A stretch of 64,000 bases of DNA from Rivularia sp. MS3. GTDB lineage: Bacteria > Cyanobacteriota > Cyanobacteriia > Cyanobacteriales > Nostocaceae. The DNA lies in the NCBI GenBank assembly GCA_019192545.1, contig JAHCMI010000002.1, positions 186,001-250,000 of the forward strand. Direction: 5' to 3'. The notes beneath the pieces were generated by a model. The model searched no databases, had not been told where the DNA came from, and worked only from the letters and a program-made list of their open reading frames with translations. Position 1 is the stretch's first letter, and every line of letters starts with the position of its first letter. The position numbers and the translations under genes were made by a program. Below, one piece after another: positions 9,045 to 17,160 of the stretch.

Positions 9045-9524
9045 TTACATGAATGATTTGAGGTTATCATATTCAGCTATTTGGTTTTGCTGACGGTTAC
9101 GAAACATTCGTTTTTGCAATCGAGGAAAATCGGCAACTTCATATTCGCGTCTTTCTCCACCCATAATGTAAATTAATTCTTGTTCAAAAGGATTTCGTAA
9201 GTGATGTGCGACGGAGGGAGTAGGAAATCCCATGAAATCACCTTCTCCTACCTCAAATTCTTGGTTATCGATTTCTGCTATACCTTTTCCCGAAAGTATG
9301 TAAATAAATTCTTCTTCAAATTCGTGGGAATGATATATAAATGATTCTTTTCCCGGTGCTATTTTTGCTAAGTGAAATCCTATTCTTTGTAAACCTACTA
9401 ATTCGCTAAGGGAAGCTCCGCTGATTTCTGAGTTTGGATTTAAGGGGTGGGAAAATGTTTGTTGGGGAAGCTGTTTGATTGCTTCTGCTTTAATGAGTGA
9501 TTGGGGCTTTTTGTTAGTATTCAT
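9045..9524 (-). CDS. Cupin domain protein
   Basis: A 159-residue single-domain cupin. The metal-binding motif is visible: His-x-His-x(5)-Glu in YHSHEFEEEFIYILSGKG and the second motif VGEGDFMGFPTPSVAHHL with the distal His. The pattern resembles quercetin-dioxygenase-like and sugar-binding cupins; no substrate can be assigned. I start at ATG 9524 (MNTNKK) because the preceding in-frame codons lie in a family C repeat at 9536-9573. It is transcribed in the same direction as ureB and ureC and lies between them, but has no known urease role. Confidence 0.85.
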   Translation of the reverse strand: MNTNKKPQSLIKAEAIKQLPQQTFSHPLNPNSEISGASLSELVGLQRIGFHLAKIAPGKESFIYHSHEFEEEFIYILSGKGIAEIDNQEFEVGEGDFMGFPTPSVAHHLRNPFEQELIYIMGGERREYEVADFPRLQKRMFRNRQQNQIAEYDNLKSFM

Positions 9525-9535
9525 AGTTATTAGAA

Positions 9536-9573
9536 TTAAGAAACCACAAAGACGCAAAGAGCGCAGAGGCAGG
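9536..9573. repeat. Family C repeat
   Basis: Units of type AAGACGCAAAGAGCGCAGAGG immediately upstream of the cupin start codon, closing the cassette on that side. It is the copy nearest to ureB. Confidence 0.7.
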
Positions 9574-9601
9574 AGAATATAGAGAGATTTTTAGTTGTTT
9601 A

Positions 9602-9702
9602 TATAGCATTCATAAATCCCTAAGTAACTTGGAAACCCAGTTTTTCGGAAAAATTGGATTTCTCAAATTTATCTTTCTCACAACTCATATAGAATTGCTA
9701 TA
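9602..9702. repeat. Family E palindromic element (MITE-like)
   Basis: About 101 bases with ends TATAGCATT (9602) and AATTGCTATA (9693-9702) in inverted orientation and an internal imperfect hairpin AACCCAGTTTTT / AAAAATTGGATT. A clearer member of the same family is at 11398-11500. The stop codon of ureB (TAG, 9698-9700) lies inside the right end, so the element abuts or has replaced the original 3' end of ureB. Confidence 0.65.
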
Positions 9703-10003
9703 GTTTTCCATTTATTTTGGCATTGAATCCGTAAACTTGACGGCTACCAGCTAAAGATACTAATGTAATTTCTTTTTCGTCTCCTGGTTCAAATCTAACT
9801 GCGGTTCCTGCGGGGATATCAAGACGCATTCCTTTAGCTGCTTCTCTGTCAAAGTTCAATGCCGCATTGACTTCATAAAAGTGAAAATGAGAACCTATTT
9901 GAATTGGTCTATCTCCGGTATTTGCTACTAATAATTTAACGTTTGAACGACCTACATTCAATTCAATTTCGCCTTCTGAGGTAATTATTTCGCCTGGAAT
10001 CAT
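9698..10003 (-). CDS. ureB: Urease beta subunit
   Basis: A complete 101-residue structural urease subunit, starting with the family sequence MIPGEI and including [10 protein letters not shown] and [15 protein letters not shown]. It packs with UreA and UreC in the (alpha-beta-gamma)3 enzyme. It follows ureA by 39 bases on the same strand, consistent with one transcript. The expected downstream neighbour ureC is missing here: after the stop codon comes a family E repeat and then a cupin gene. The stop codon itself lies within the terminal inverted repeat of that element. Confidence 0.96.
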   Translation of the reverse strand: MIPGEIITSEGEIELNVGRSNVKLLVANTGDRPIQIGSHFHFYEVNAALNFDREAAKGMRLDIPAGTAVRFEPGDEKEITLVSLAGSRQVYGFNAKINGKL

Positions 10004-10042
10004 GATAATAAAAGTAACAAGTATAAAGTCAAAAGTAAAAAA

Positions 10043-10345
10043 TTATTGAATTGGATTGTGTACGGTTACTAATTTAGTGCCGTCGGGAAAAGTTGCTTCT
10101 ACCTGTACTTCTTCTACCATGTCGGCAACACCTTCCATAACATCATTTTGAGTTAATAAAGTTGTGCCAAAACTCATTAATTCAGATACAGGTTGTCCGT
10201 CTCTTGCACCTTCTAAAATTGCAGCAGTAATAAATGCAACGGCTTCGGGATAATTTAGTTTTACACCTCTTGCTTTACGTCTTTCTGCTAATAATGCAGC
10301 GGTAAAAATTAATAATTTATCTTTTTCTTGAGGTGTTAGTTGCAT
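10043..10345 (-). CDS. ureA: Urease gamma subunit
   Basis: A complete 100-residue subunit with the invariant beginning [21 protein letters not shown], the [11 protein letters not shown] segment and the C-terminal [11 protein letters not shown]. It forms the small structural subunit of urease. It lies between ureD (43 bases upstream) and ureB (39 bases downstream), the standard cyanobacterial ureDAB order. The sequence AAGGAG stands just ahead of the ATG on the minus strand and is a good ribosome binding site. Confidence 0.97.
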   Translation of the reverse strand: MQLTPQEKDKLLIFTAALLAERRKARGVKLNYPEAVAFITAAILEGARDGQPVSELMSFGTTLLTQNDVMEGVADMVEEVQVEATFPDGTKLVTVHNPIQ

Positions 10346-10388
10346 TTTTTACTCCTTATTTATAAAACGGGAATTAGACACTACTGTT

Positions 10389-11279
10389 TCAAAGCATCCA
10401 AACTCTGGGTAAGCAGCTACTACGATTTAAACAAAACATCCGCAATAGCTGCCAAACACTAACAAACCAGTTTCTCACTTCGGCTGTAGAATCACCACGG
10501 TATCTACACAAAAGTCCATTTTCTATACGAGTAACACCGTGGGGAGGGGAGGGGAGGGGAAGAGGAGAAGAGGGGAGGATAAATAAAGTACGTATTTTTT
10601 GGATTATTTCTAAGGAAACTGGCTTTCCTATATAGACTAAAGTTCCAGTAATTGGTTTTCCTGCTAAAGCATGGGGGCTATGAAAAATTTCTTCGCTACC
10701 CGGTAAATATTGTCTATCAATCCATAATGGTTTGTTATTTTGCCAAATTTCGGTATTGTTTCTCCATCCTCCCGTAATAAATTTCTCTTTTCTAGCGGTA
10801 CGTCCAAATCGATTAATTTCCCAGCCAATGAAGTTGGCATTATCAGCTAATTCTATCTTGATATCTTGACGAAAATTAGCACCGTTAAAAAAGATGGTTT
10901 CTTGAGGAAGCCATTCTAAACAAGCATCATCATCAATTTTTATGTTGATATTTTGTCTGGCTTGTAAACCGTTACTGCGATAAACTTTATTTGCCGCTGC
11001 CGTAGTAATTAATGCTTTTGAGTGGGGTTGCAGATGGAAATCAGATGATAAGCGATCGCCACCGACAATTCCCCCGGCGGTATGCAAAATGACGCTATGA
11101 CAAACTGATTGTCCTTCGGGATAAAAGGGACGCTGTACTTTTAACGGGGCTTGATTTTTACTTTGAATTAATGCCGTTTTGTTTTGGCTATGGTTGTAAA
11201 CTAAATTCAGTTTTCCATGCCAGCTTTGAGGAGATTCTGCTTTTGGGCAGGGTTGTTGCATTACCGTTACTTTATTCAA
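10389..11279 (-). CDS. ureD: Urease accessory protein UreD
   Basis: UreD works with UreF and UreG to load nickel and carbon dioxide into apo-urease. The 296-residue frame shows the family core: WHGKLNLVY, the HTAGGIVGGDRL loop, ITTAAANKVYRS, LEWLPQETIFFNGA and the C-terminal CRYRGDSTAEVRNWF followed by CLPRVW. An unusual Pro/Ser/Leu-rich segment (PSSPLPLPSPPHG, near residue 240) sits where relatives have a short loop before GVTR; it is encoded by the G-rich repeat at 10541-10579. The frame remains open, so the protein is probably functional. ATG 11258 (MQQPCPK) is an alternative start. No ureE, ureF or ureG lies in the window. Confidence 0.95.
   Translation of the reverse strand: MNKVTVMQQPCPKAESPQSWHGKLNLVYNHSQNKTALIQSKNQAPLKVQRPFYPEGQSVCHSVILHTAGGIVGGDRLSSDFHLQPHSKALITTAAANKVYRSNGLQARQNINIKIDDDACLEWLPQETIFFNGANFRQDIKIELADNANFIGWEINRFGRTARKEKFITGGWRNNTEIWQNNKPLWIDRQYLPGSEEIFHSPHALAGKPITGTLVYIGKPVSLEIIQKIRTLFILPSSPLPLPSPPHGVTRIENGLLCRYRGDSTAEVRNWFVSVWQLLRMFCLNRSSCLPRVWML
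10541..10579 (+). repeat. G-rich tandem tract inside ureD (quadruplex-forming motif)
   Basis: The + strand, which is the ureD template strand, reads four consecutive G4 runs separated by single A residues (10541-10559), followed by purine-rich AGAGGAGAAGAGGGGAGG. This meets the strict G-quadruplex pattern and is exceptional in such AT-rich DNA. In frame it encodes the Pro/Ser/Leu insertion of UreD. Confidence 0.8.
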
Positions 11280-11397
11280 TATTTATTCTATCAAAGCATG
11301 AATAGATGATTTTTTGGGAGAAAATAAAGAACATAAAATAGGGAAGCAGTAGTAAGTATAATTCGTGATTCGTAATTTGTAAGAAACAACAATAAAA

Positions 11398-11500
11398 TAT
11401 AGCAATCCGATATGAGTCATGAGAAAGATATTTCTTATAAACCCGGTTTTTCTGAAAAACCGGGTTTATAAAATCTCATAAATTATTTAGTATTGCTATA
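11398..11500. repeat. Family E palindromic element (MITE-like)
   Basis: A 103-base element with inverted ends TATAGCAAT (11398-11406) and ATTGCTATA (11492-11500). Its centre is a perfect hairpin with 16-base arms, TATAAACCCGGTTTTT (11436-11451) and its complement (11455-11470), around a 3-base loop. It lies upstream of ureD and just behind the stop codon of a methyltransferase-like gene, so it could also act as a transcription barrier. Related copies are at 9602-9702 and, partially, 42357-42411. Confidence 0.8.
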
Positions 11501-11506
11501 TGTAGA

Positions 11507-12838
11507 TTAAGACTTTTTCGCTAAAATAATGTAATCGTCTAAGGTATAGTTTGACTCAAATGTTTGATTAAAATACTTCAAAAGTAAGGGACTTAGATAT
11601 TGTTGTTTTGGTAGTTTTTCTCTCGCAAATTTAGAAAAATCTGCTCCTTTGAGAGAACCTCTTATTCCTGTTGAAGTTAAATATCTGTACCATACTAACT
11701 CTAATCCTAATTCCCCTAAAAATTTATTCACTAAGCTTTTTTCTTGTTTGCAGTCTTCACATTGGTAAGCATCATAACCTTTATACAATGTTTTATCTTG
11801 GATAATTAAAAGTGCATAACCGTTATTTTTTAAACTGTTATTAATTATCTGTGTATATATTTTGTTTGCTTCAATTTTTTGTACGGAGTCTTTAAAGAAG
11901 CAGTGAGAAATTACAACGAAATCAAAAAAACTAGAAGGGATATTACTTGATTGTTTATCCCAACTAAATATATCTGAAGTGACGAAGCGGAAGAAAGTGT
12001 TGACAGGACTTTTTCTTGATTCTATATATCTTCGCCAAAATTGCAAACCTCGGAATTGCAATGTATTTTGCTTTTCTAATGAATAATAAGAGATGTGCAT
12101 CTGGCAAATTTTGAAAAAGCCGCTGGTACTTTGCAAAAATAAAGCTAAACCATAAGCAACTGTTCCCGGTCCTGCTGCAATATCTAATATGTTAATATTA
12201 GCTGATAAAAATCCAGATTCGTAAATTAAAAACCAAGCTATGTAAACGCAATATACGTTTTCTAAGAAATACTTCATGTAGTAAACGTGTGGAGTTAGAC
12301 TAAAACGATAATCTGGGTCTTTTCCACACTTTAAACTATTAATATCTTCTAAAGCATCTTCGAGTTTAATTACTAATTTTTTCTCAGAAATTTTATTAAA
12401 TTCTTCTTTGAGGTATTCAACTAACTGAGCTTCAAAATCATCAAATATTCTTTCGTCTATACCAGTACATTGTAATTTACTATCATCATGTTGAATTAAA
12501 TTAAATGTTTTGTAAATATATTTAATAAATTCTCTATCCGAAGTTAATTTAAGATTATTTTGATTTTGATTTTTAACAGCTGCTGGTAAATCCGCTTTTT
12601 GTTTTAATTCCTGTAATGCGGTGTTGAGTTTTCCGCTTAAAATTGCTGCTTCTTGTTTATATTGTTTTGCAGATTGTTCAAACTGTAATTTATCTCTAAA
12701 TAGCTTTTCTAAATTCGTTAATCTTGCACCAGATTTTTCAATTACTCGCAGCAACTTTATTGCTTGAAGCTTGTTACCTTGTTGCAAAGCTAATTTGAAT
12801 TGAAAAGAAAGCCACCATTTAGATATAAATTTAATCAT
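11507..12838 (-). CDS. Methyltransferase-like protein with N-terminal coiled coil
   Basis: A 443-residue protein. The first ~90 residues are Lys/Gln-rich and predicted coiled coil (KLQFEQSAKQYKQEAAIL). The middle contains a SAM-binding-type motif NILDIAAGPGTVAYGLAL (near residue 210) followed by an acidic strand end, and a later segment DFVVISHCFF typical of motif IV. The C-terminal part has a Cys pair YQCEDCKQE. It resembles class I methyltransferases of the 'rRNA SAM-dependent Rsm22-like' type only loosely, so the substrate is unknown. Its ATG (12838) overlaps the stop of the upstream radical SAM gene, so the two are co-translated. A TTG at 12844 is possible but less likely. Confidence 0.7.
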   Translation of the reverse strand: MIKFISKWWLSFQFKLALQQGNKLQAIKLLRVIEKSGARLTNLEKLFRDKLQFEQSAKQYKQEAAILSGKLNTALQELKQKADLPAAVKNQNQNNLKLTSDREFIKYIYKTFNLIQHDDSKLQCTGIDERIFDDFEAQLVEYLKEEFNKISEKKLVIKLEDALEDINSLKCGKDPDYRFSLTPHVYYMKYFLENVYCVYIAWFLIYESGFLSANINILDIAAGPGTVAYGLALFLQSTSGFFKICQMHISYYSLEKQNTLQFRGLQFWRRYIESRKSPVNTFFRFVTSDIFSWDKQSSNIPSSFFDFVVISHCFFKDSVQKIEANKIYTQIINNSLKNNGYALLIIQDKTLYKGYDAYQCEDCKQEKSLVNKFLGELGLELVWYRYLTSTGIRGSLKGADFSKFAREKLPKQQYLSPLLLKYFNQTFESNYTLDDYIILAKKS

Positions 12839-13751
12839 AACCAAAACCGTCTTTTCCTTCCCTTATCTCTACATCCGGAAGGTTAGACATTAATTTTTCT
12901 TTGAATCTTGTATAGCTTAATTTTTCTTCGTCGTACCACCAAGCGTATTTCTGCTTAACTTTTGCTGCTGCTTCGCGGGTTGTAGCAACTAACGAACGAT
13001 TTTGACTAGGGTGAAAATCCTGAATTACTACTCTATCTGCTATTTTTAGCTTTTCGATAAAAGCCGTTTCGTCTTTTTCTAAAGTTGGCAGTAAAGGAGT
13101 AATTGTAATCGAAACTTTAGGAATAAAACCTTTATCAAAATTAATGCTTTGCTTCACTTTTGTAATCGCGTTTATTCTAGCCTTAATACTTGGCGATCGC
13201 GGTTCAAAGTCTCGTCTAACGGATTCGCTTCCAGTCGGGATACTCATATTAACTCGCAGGTGCTTAAATTGCTGTAAAAAATCAATATCTCTAGTAATAA
13301 TCGGACTGCGAGTTTGAATTACTAATATTGGACGATAAGGATGCATTACTTCTAATAAAGAGCGAGTTAATTCATGTTTTGATTCGATTGGTTGATATGG
13401 ATCTGTAACGCTACTCATATAAATTCGAGGCGGTTTGTCGGGATTTTTTTTGTACCATCTTTCTAATTCTTTTTCTAATATTTCGGCAGCGTTTTGTTTG
13501 ATGATTACCCATTTTCCCCAATTTTCGCGCATCTTTGGATTAGGACTAAAAGCCGCAGCATAACAATAACTACAGCCATATTGACAGCCACGATAGGGAT
13601 TTAAAGTAAAGTCATAAGCACTAATAAAACCACTAGCTTTTGTTAGCAAAGATTTAGCATTTTGTTCGTAGACGTTAATATCTCCGAATACTTCTTTTAC
13701 TAATTTTGTGGGAGTGTTAATACAATAATATTGATATTGGGGTTTTGGCAT
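12831..13751 (-). CDS. Radical SAM protein, spore photoproduct lyase-related (SPL/Rv2578c type)
   Basis: The 306-residue protein contains the radical SAM cluster motif Cys-x3-Cys-x2-Cys in GCQYGCSYCYA (near residue 60), preceded by LNPYRGC, and the downstream YMSSVTDPYQPIE segment typical of the SPL-like family (COG1533). The family binds a 4Fe-4S cluster and S-adenosylmethionine; these short cyanobacterial members are not shown to repair spore photoproduct and their reaction is unknown. It forms a two-gene unit with the overlapping downstream methyltransferase-like gene, which suggests a joint modification or repair function. Confidence 0.87.
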   Translation of the reverse strand: MPKPQYQYYCINTPTKLVKEVFGDINVYEQNAKSLLTKASGFISAYDFTLNPYRGCQYGCSYCYAAAFSPNPKMRENWGKWVIIKQNAAEILEKELERWYKKNPDKPPRIYMSSVTDPYQPIESKHELTRSLLEVMHPYRPILVIQTRSPIITRDIDFLQQFKHLRVNMSIPTGSESVRRDFEPRSPSIKARINAITKVKQSINFDKGFIPKVSITITPLLPTLEKDETAFIEKLKIADRVVIQDFHPSQNRSLVATTREAAAKVKQKYAWWYDEEKLSYTRFKEKLMSNLPDVEIREGKDGFGYD

Positions 13752-13840
13752 TTTTATAAAAATAGAATGGGTAAATAAGATTATTTTTGTAATAATTTAT
13801 ATTTATATGTTTATATTTTACAATTTTATTTTTACTAAAA

Positions 13841-13873
13841 TGGTGCGTTAGACTAGCGTCATAACGCACCCTA
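13841..13873. repeat. Family B repeat, short form
   Basis: GGTGCGTTA (13842-13850) and its exact complement TAACGCACC (13862-13870) form a compact hairpin. It is a short member of the 'TAGGGTGCGTTACG ... CGTAACGCACCA' family found again at 26346, 38655, 42265, 43059, 44451 and 44559. Confidence 0.75.
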
Positions 13874-13905
13874 TATGATATTAAATATTTGATAAATTTG
13901 AACTG

Positions 13906-14691
13906 TTAACTGTTTGTGGCTTCTCCTAAATGTACGCTTGTAAAATAAGTCATATAAACAAAACCTTGTTGGTTCTTAAATCGTTGATATAACTTCTCAA
14001 AATCAGCAATTAATTTATCGTAAGCTTCCCCTGTTTTAGGAAGATAAGAAACGCTCATTGCTCGTCCAATTAATCCAGTGAAATCTAATTCTTGCTGATA
14101 AACAAAATTATATTCCTGAAAGTTTTCAAAATAAGTTGTTTCTGTTAAAGGTTCAACAGATTTCATCTTTGATTCTGCTGGACTATTGTTTGAAGCTTTA
14201 CGAATTATTTTGCTATATTCTGCTGTAAATTCGTCTTTTTCGTCGCGAATATTCCATACAACTGCTAATTTACCTTTCGGTTTAAGAATACGATGAAATT
14301 CAGATAATGTTGGTTCGGGATTGAACCAGTGAAATGCTTGAAAACAAGTTACTAAATCAACAGAATTTTCGGATAAGTTGGTATTTTCTGCTGTTCCATC
14401 TTTCCATTCCACCGAAGATGTATTATCTTTAATTCCAGCATTTCTCATTTCGGAATTTGGTTCGATAGCAATCACCTTTAGATTACGAGCTGCTAATAAC
14501 CTTGAAGAAATTCCTGTACCTGCTCCGATATCGGCTGCTGTGATTGGTAAGGTAAAATTATCGAGGATTTTATCAATCGCTACTTTCGGATAGCTAGGGC
14601 GATATTTAACGTAATCTTCGACTCTATCAGAGAATCTATTTAAGGGATTTAATGTATGTAATGGTGTTTGTTGTTTGTTTGTTTGGGTCAT
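13906..14691 (-). CDS. Class I SAM-dependent methyltransferase (copy 1 of tandem pair)
   Basis: A 261-residue small-molecule-type methyltransferase. Motif I is ITAADIGAGTGISSRLLA, followed by the acidic Glu in VIAIEPNSEM, then DLVTCFQAFHWF and the post-motif ILKPKGKLAVVW. The N-terminal NRFSDRVEDYVKYRPSYP is typical of the UbiE/trans-aconitate-methyltransferase-like group (Methyltransf_11). The neighbouring gene encodes a clear paralogue with the same N-terminal signature, 76 bases away. The substrate is unknown. The C-terminus ends with SVHLGEATNS rather than an obvious family end, but the length is normal. Confidence 0.85.
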   Translation of the reverse strand: MTQTNKQQTPLHTLNPLNRFSDRVEDYVKYRPSYPKVAIDKILDNFTLPITAADIGAGTGISSRLLAARNLKVIAIEPNSEMRNAGIKDNTSSVEWKDGTAENTNLSENSVDLVTCFQAFHWFNPEPTLSEFHRILKPKGKLAVVWNIRDEKDEFTAEYSKIIRKASNNSPAESKMKSVEPLTETTYFENFQEYNFVYQQELDFTGLIGRAMSVSYLPKTGEAYDKLIADFEKLYQRFKNQQGFVYMTYFTSVHLGEATNS

Positions 14692-14767
14692 TTTAATTGG
14701 TTATATTTGGTTAGTAGTGAGGGGTTTGTCACTGAGGAAGAGGACTAAAGTCTTCACAAAGTCTTTA

Positions 14768-15532
14768 CTACAAACGGGCTAAATGTAGGTTGATACGATA
14801 AATAAGATAAACGAAACCATCGCGATCGCAAAAGTGTTGATACAATTTTTTAAAATCATCAACAAGTTGTTTTTGTACTGTTTCCTCGGAAGAAATAAAC
14901 GAAATACTTTGAACAAGACCAATTAATCTTGATAAATCCAATTGTTGTTGACAAGGAAATTTATAGCAATCGATATATTTGAAATAATCGCTTGCCTTTA
15001 AAGGTTGTATTTTGGAACTAAAGTCTGTTGGTGGACGATTATTTGCAGTTTTACTTACTAATTGACTATAAATGCTTGTAAATTCATCGTCTCGATTCAA
15101 ATCTTGAAAAGCTATCGCTAATCTTCCCCGTGGTTTCAAAATCCTTTGAAATTCTAATAAAGTGGGTTCCGGTTTAAACCAGTGAAAAGCTTGAAAAGAA
15201 GTGATTAAATCAACTGATTTTTCTGGTAAATTAGTATTCTCTGCTGTTCCTTGTTTCCATTCAATATTTTTATGTTTTTCAGCAGCTTCTCTCATCGCTT
15301 GATTTGGTTCAATAGCGATGACATTTACACCTCTAGAAGCTAATTGACGTGCTGAAATTCCCGTACCAGCACCAATATCAGCGGCTACAAGTTGATTTTG
15401 TGATGATAAATTTTCTAAAATTTTATCGATAACTACATCTGGATAATTAGGACGGTATTTTGTATAGCTTTCTGCTTTATCGGAGAAACGATTTAAGGGA
15501 TTGAGGTTGTATAGAGGTGTATTTAAATTCAT
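14768..15532 (-). CDS. Class I SAM-dependent methyltransferase (copy 2 of tandem pair)
   Basis: The 254-residue paralogue of the downstream gene shares the head LYNLNPLNRFSDKAESYTKYRPNYP, motif I VAADIGAGTGISARQLA, the acidic EPNQAM and the FQAFHWFKPEPTLLEF segment. The two are similar over their full length and clearly arose by tandem duplication; the second half has diverged more than the first. The gene order and strand suggest one transcript starting here. No pathway genes are adjacent that would hint at a substrate. Confidence 0.85.
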   Translation of the reverse strand: MNLNTPLYNLNPLNRFSDKAESYTKYRPNYPDVVIDKILENLSSQNQLVAADIGAGTGISARQLASRGVNVIAIEPNQAMREAAEKHKNIEWKQGTAENTNLPEKSVDLITSFQAFHWFKPEPTLLEFQRILKPRGRLAIAFQDLNRDDEFTSIYSQLVSKTANNRPPTDFSSKIQPLKASDYFKYIDCYKFPCQQQLDLSRLIGLVQSISFISSEETVQKQLVDDFKKLYQHFCDRDGFVYLIYRINLHLARL

Positions 15533-15565
15533 TTACATTGCATTATTTTATGTGCAATATAAATT

Positions 15566-15616
15566 TTACCTTACCCTGTCAGAGCCGGACATCCCTCTCC
15601 TTATTAAGGAGAGGGA
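15566..15616. repeat. Family A repeat (CCTCACCCTGTC ... CTCTCCTTA type)
   Basis: TTACCCTGTCAGAGCCGGACATCC followed by the hairpin CCCTCTCCTTATTAAGGAGAGGG. The 23-base palindrome is present again at 19706, 20841, 32502 and 41051. It lies between a divergently transcribed methyltransferase gene and the P450 gene. Confidence 0.8.
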
Positions 15617-15699
15617 AAATAGTCAATAGTAAACATTAAAAATTATACTGAGATATTAATATTTATCTAATTACAAGAATTACACTAGACTTTTTTAAG

Positions 15700-17160
15700 A
15701 TGGCAAAATTAACAGTTCCCGGTCCTCAACCTTTACCATTAATTGGAAGGAATATATTAGTATCAAAATTTGTCAAAGATTCTTTGGGATTTACCAGCCA
15801 ATTATTTAAAGAATACGGTAAATTAGTTTCCCTTGCTCGTAATGGTGGAACTAATCTTTATTCTCCTTTACCAAATTGTCCCGGAACCGTTTTTACATAT
15901 GGTGCTGATAACGTTCAAAAAGTAGCGGCTCACCATGAAATTTATCATAAATATCCTTTGACTGGTGGACTTTATCGTAGAAAAGATGAATCTTCCCGAA
16001 CAGAACCTTTAAAACATTTTGGTGTGGGTTTATTTGGTGTAAATAGCAACGAACATCGCCGTCATCGTCAATTATTAATGCCAGCTTTTCATCAAAAACG
16101 TATCGAGTCTTACCGAAATACCTTTGTCGAAATTACTGAATCAATTAGCCAAGAAATAGAGGTCAATAAAGTCACAGACATTGCTAAATTAATGCGACTC
16201 ATAACATTAAGAATAGCCACCAAAACTTTATTCGGTGCTGATATAGGACAAAAAGGCAGTAAAAGCGCTCAACTTCTGCAAAAAATTGGAATTTTATTAG
16301 GTAATCCCATAACAATGGTTTTACCTTTTGATATACCGGGGTTTCCCTTCCATCGAATGATGACTTTAATGGCTGAATTAGACGAGGATATGAGGGAAAT
16401 AATTCGCTCTAAAAAAGCTTCCGATATTGACTCCGGAGATGTATTGTCAATGTTGATTAAAGCAAGAGACGCTGAAACCGGAATGACATTGACTGAAGAC
16501 GAATTACTCGGACATGTCAGTGTAATATTTGCTGCTGGACACGAAACCAGCGCCAATGCTTTAACCTGGACATTATTTTTACTTTCTCAACATCCAAAAA
16601 TAGCTGCTGATTTATTAGACGAACTCGATACGGTATTAAAAGGAAAAGCACCAACCGTCGAACAATTACAGCAATTACCGTTATTAGAGCGAGTAATTAA
16701 AGAAAGTATGAGAATATTACCACCAGTACCTTGGAATGCTCGTGCTACATCTCAACCGACGGTGTTAGAAGATTATGAATTACCGACAGGAACCGAAGTT
16801 TGGGTGAGTATTTTTCATACTCATAGAAATTCCGATATTTATCCAGAACCTTTGAAATTCAATCCTCAACGCTGGGAAACATTAGAAGTAGATAATTTTC
16901 AATATAATCCCTTTAGTGCTGGTTCTCGTAAATGTATTGGAGCGGGATTTGCGATGATGGAAATAAAAATTGTATTAGCGATATTATTACAGAAATTTCG
17001 CTTTCAATGTTTACCAGAACAAAAAATTACTCGTAGTGCTTTGATTGTATTAGCACCGAAACGTGGATTACCAATGTTAATTAATCAGCAAGATAGAGAA
17101 TTTAATAAAAGTTTGGGTGAAATCAAGGGGAATATTCGGGAATTAGTTGAATTACAGTAA
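15700..17160 (+). CDS. Cytochrome P450, CYP110-like
   Basis: This 486-residue soluble monooxygenase has all P450 landmarks: the oxygen-activating I-helix AAGHETS (278-284), the ExxR motif at Glu335/Arg338 and the haem ligand Cys412 in FSAGSRKCIGAG. The N-terminal PGPQPLPLIGRN has a proline-rich hinge without membrane anchor. The overall sequence resembles the CYP110 family, which is characteristic of filamentous cyanobacteria and hydroxylates fatty acids or terpenes in the cases studied. No terpene synthase or redox partner gene is adjacent, so the substrate is open. It is a single gene with STRR and polypyrimidine repeats behind its stop. Confidence 0.9.
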   Translation: MAKLTVPGPQPLPLIGRNILVSKFVKDSLGFTSQLFKEYGKLVSLARNGGTNLYSPLPNCPGTVFTYGADNVQKVAAHHEIYHKYPLTGGLYRRKDESSRTEPLKHFGVGLFGVNSNEHRRHRQLLMPAFHQKRIESYRNTFVEITESISQEIEVNKVTDIAKLMRLITLRIATKTLFGADIGQKGSKSAQLLQKIGILLGNPITMVLPFDIPGFPFHRMMTLMAELDEDMREIIRSKKASDIDSGDVLSMLIKARDAETGMTLTEDELLGHVSVIFAAGHETSANALTWTLFLLSQHPKIAADLLDELDTVLKGKAPTVEQLQQLPLLERVIKESMRILPPVPWNARATSQPTVLEDYELPTGTEVWVSIFHTHRNSDIYPEPLKFNPQRWETLEVDNFQYNPFSAGSRKCIGAGFAMMEIKIVLAILLQKFRFQCLPEQKITRSALIVLAPKRGLPMLINQQDREFNKSLGEIKGNIRELVELQ

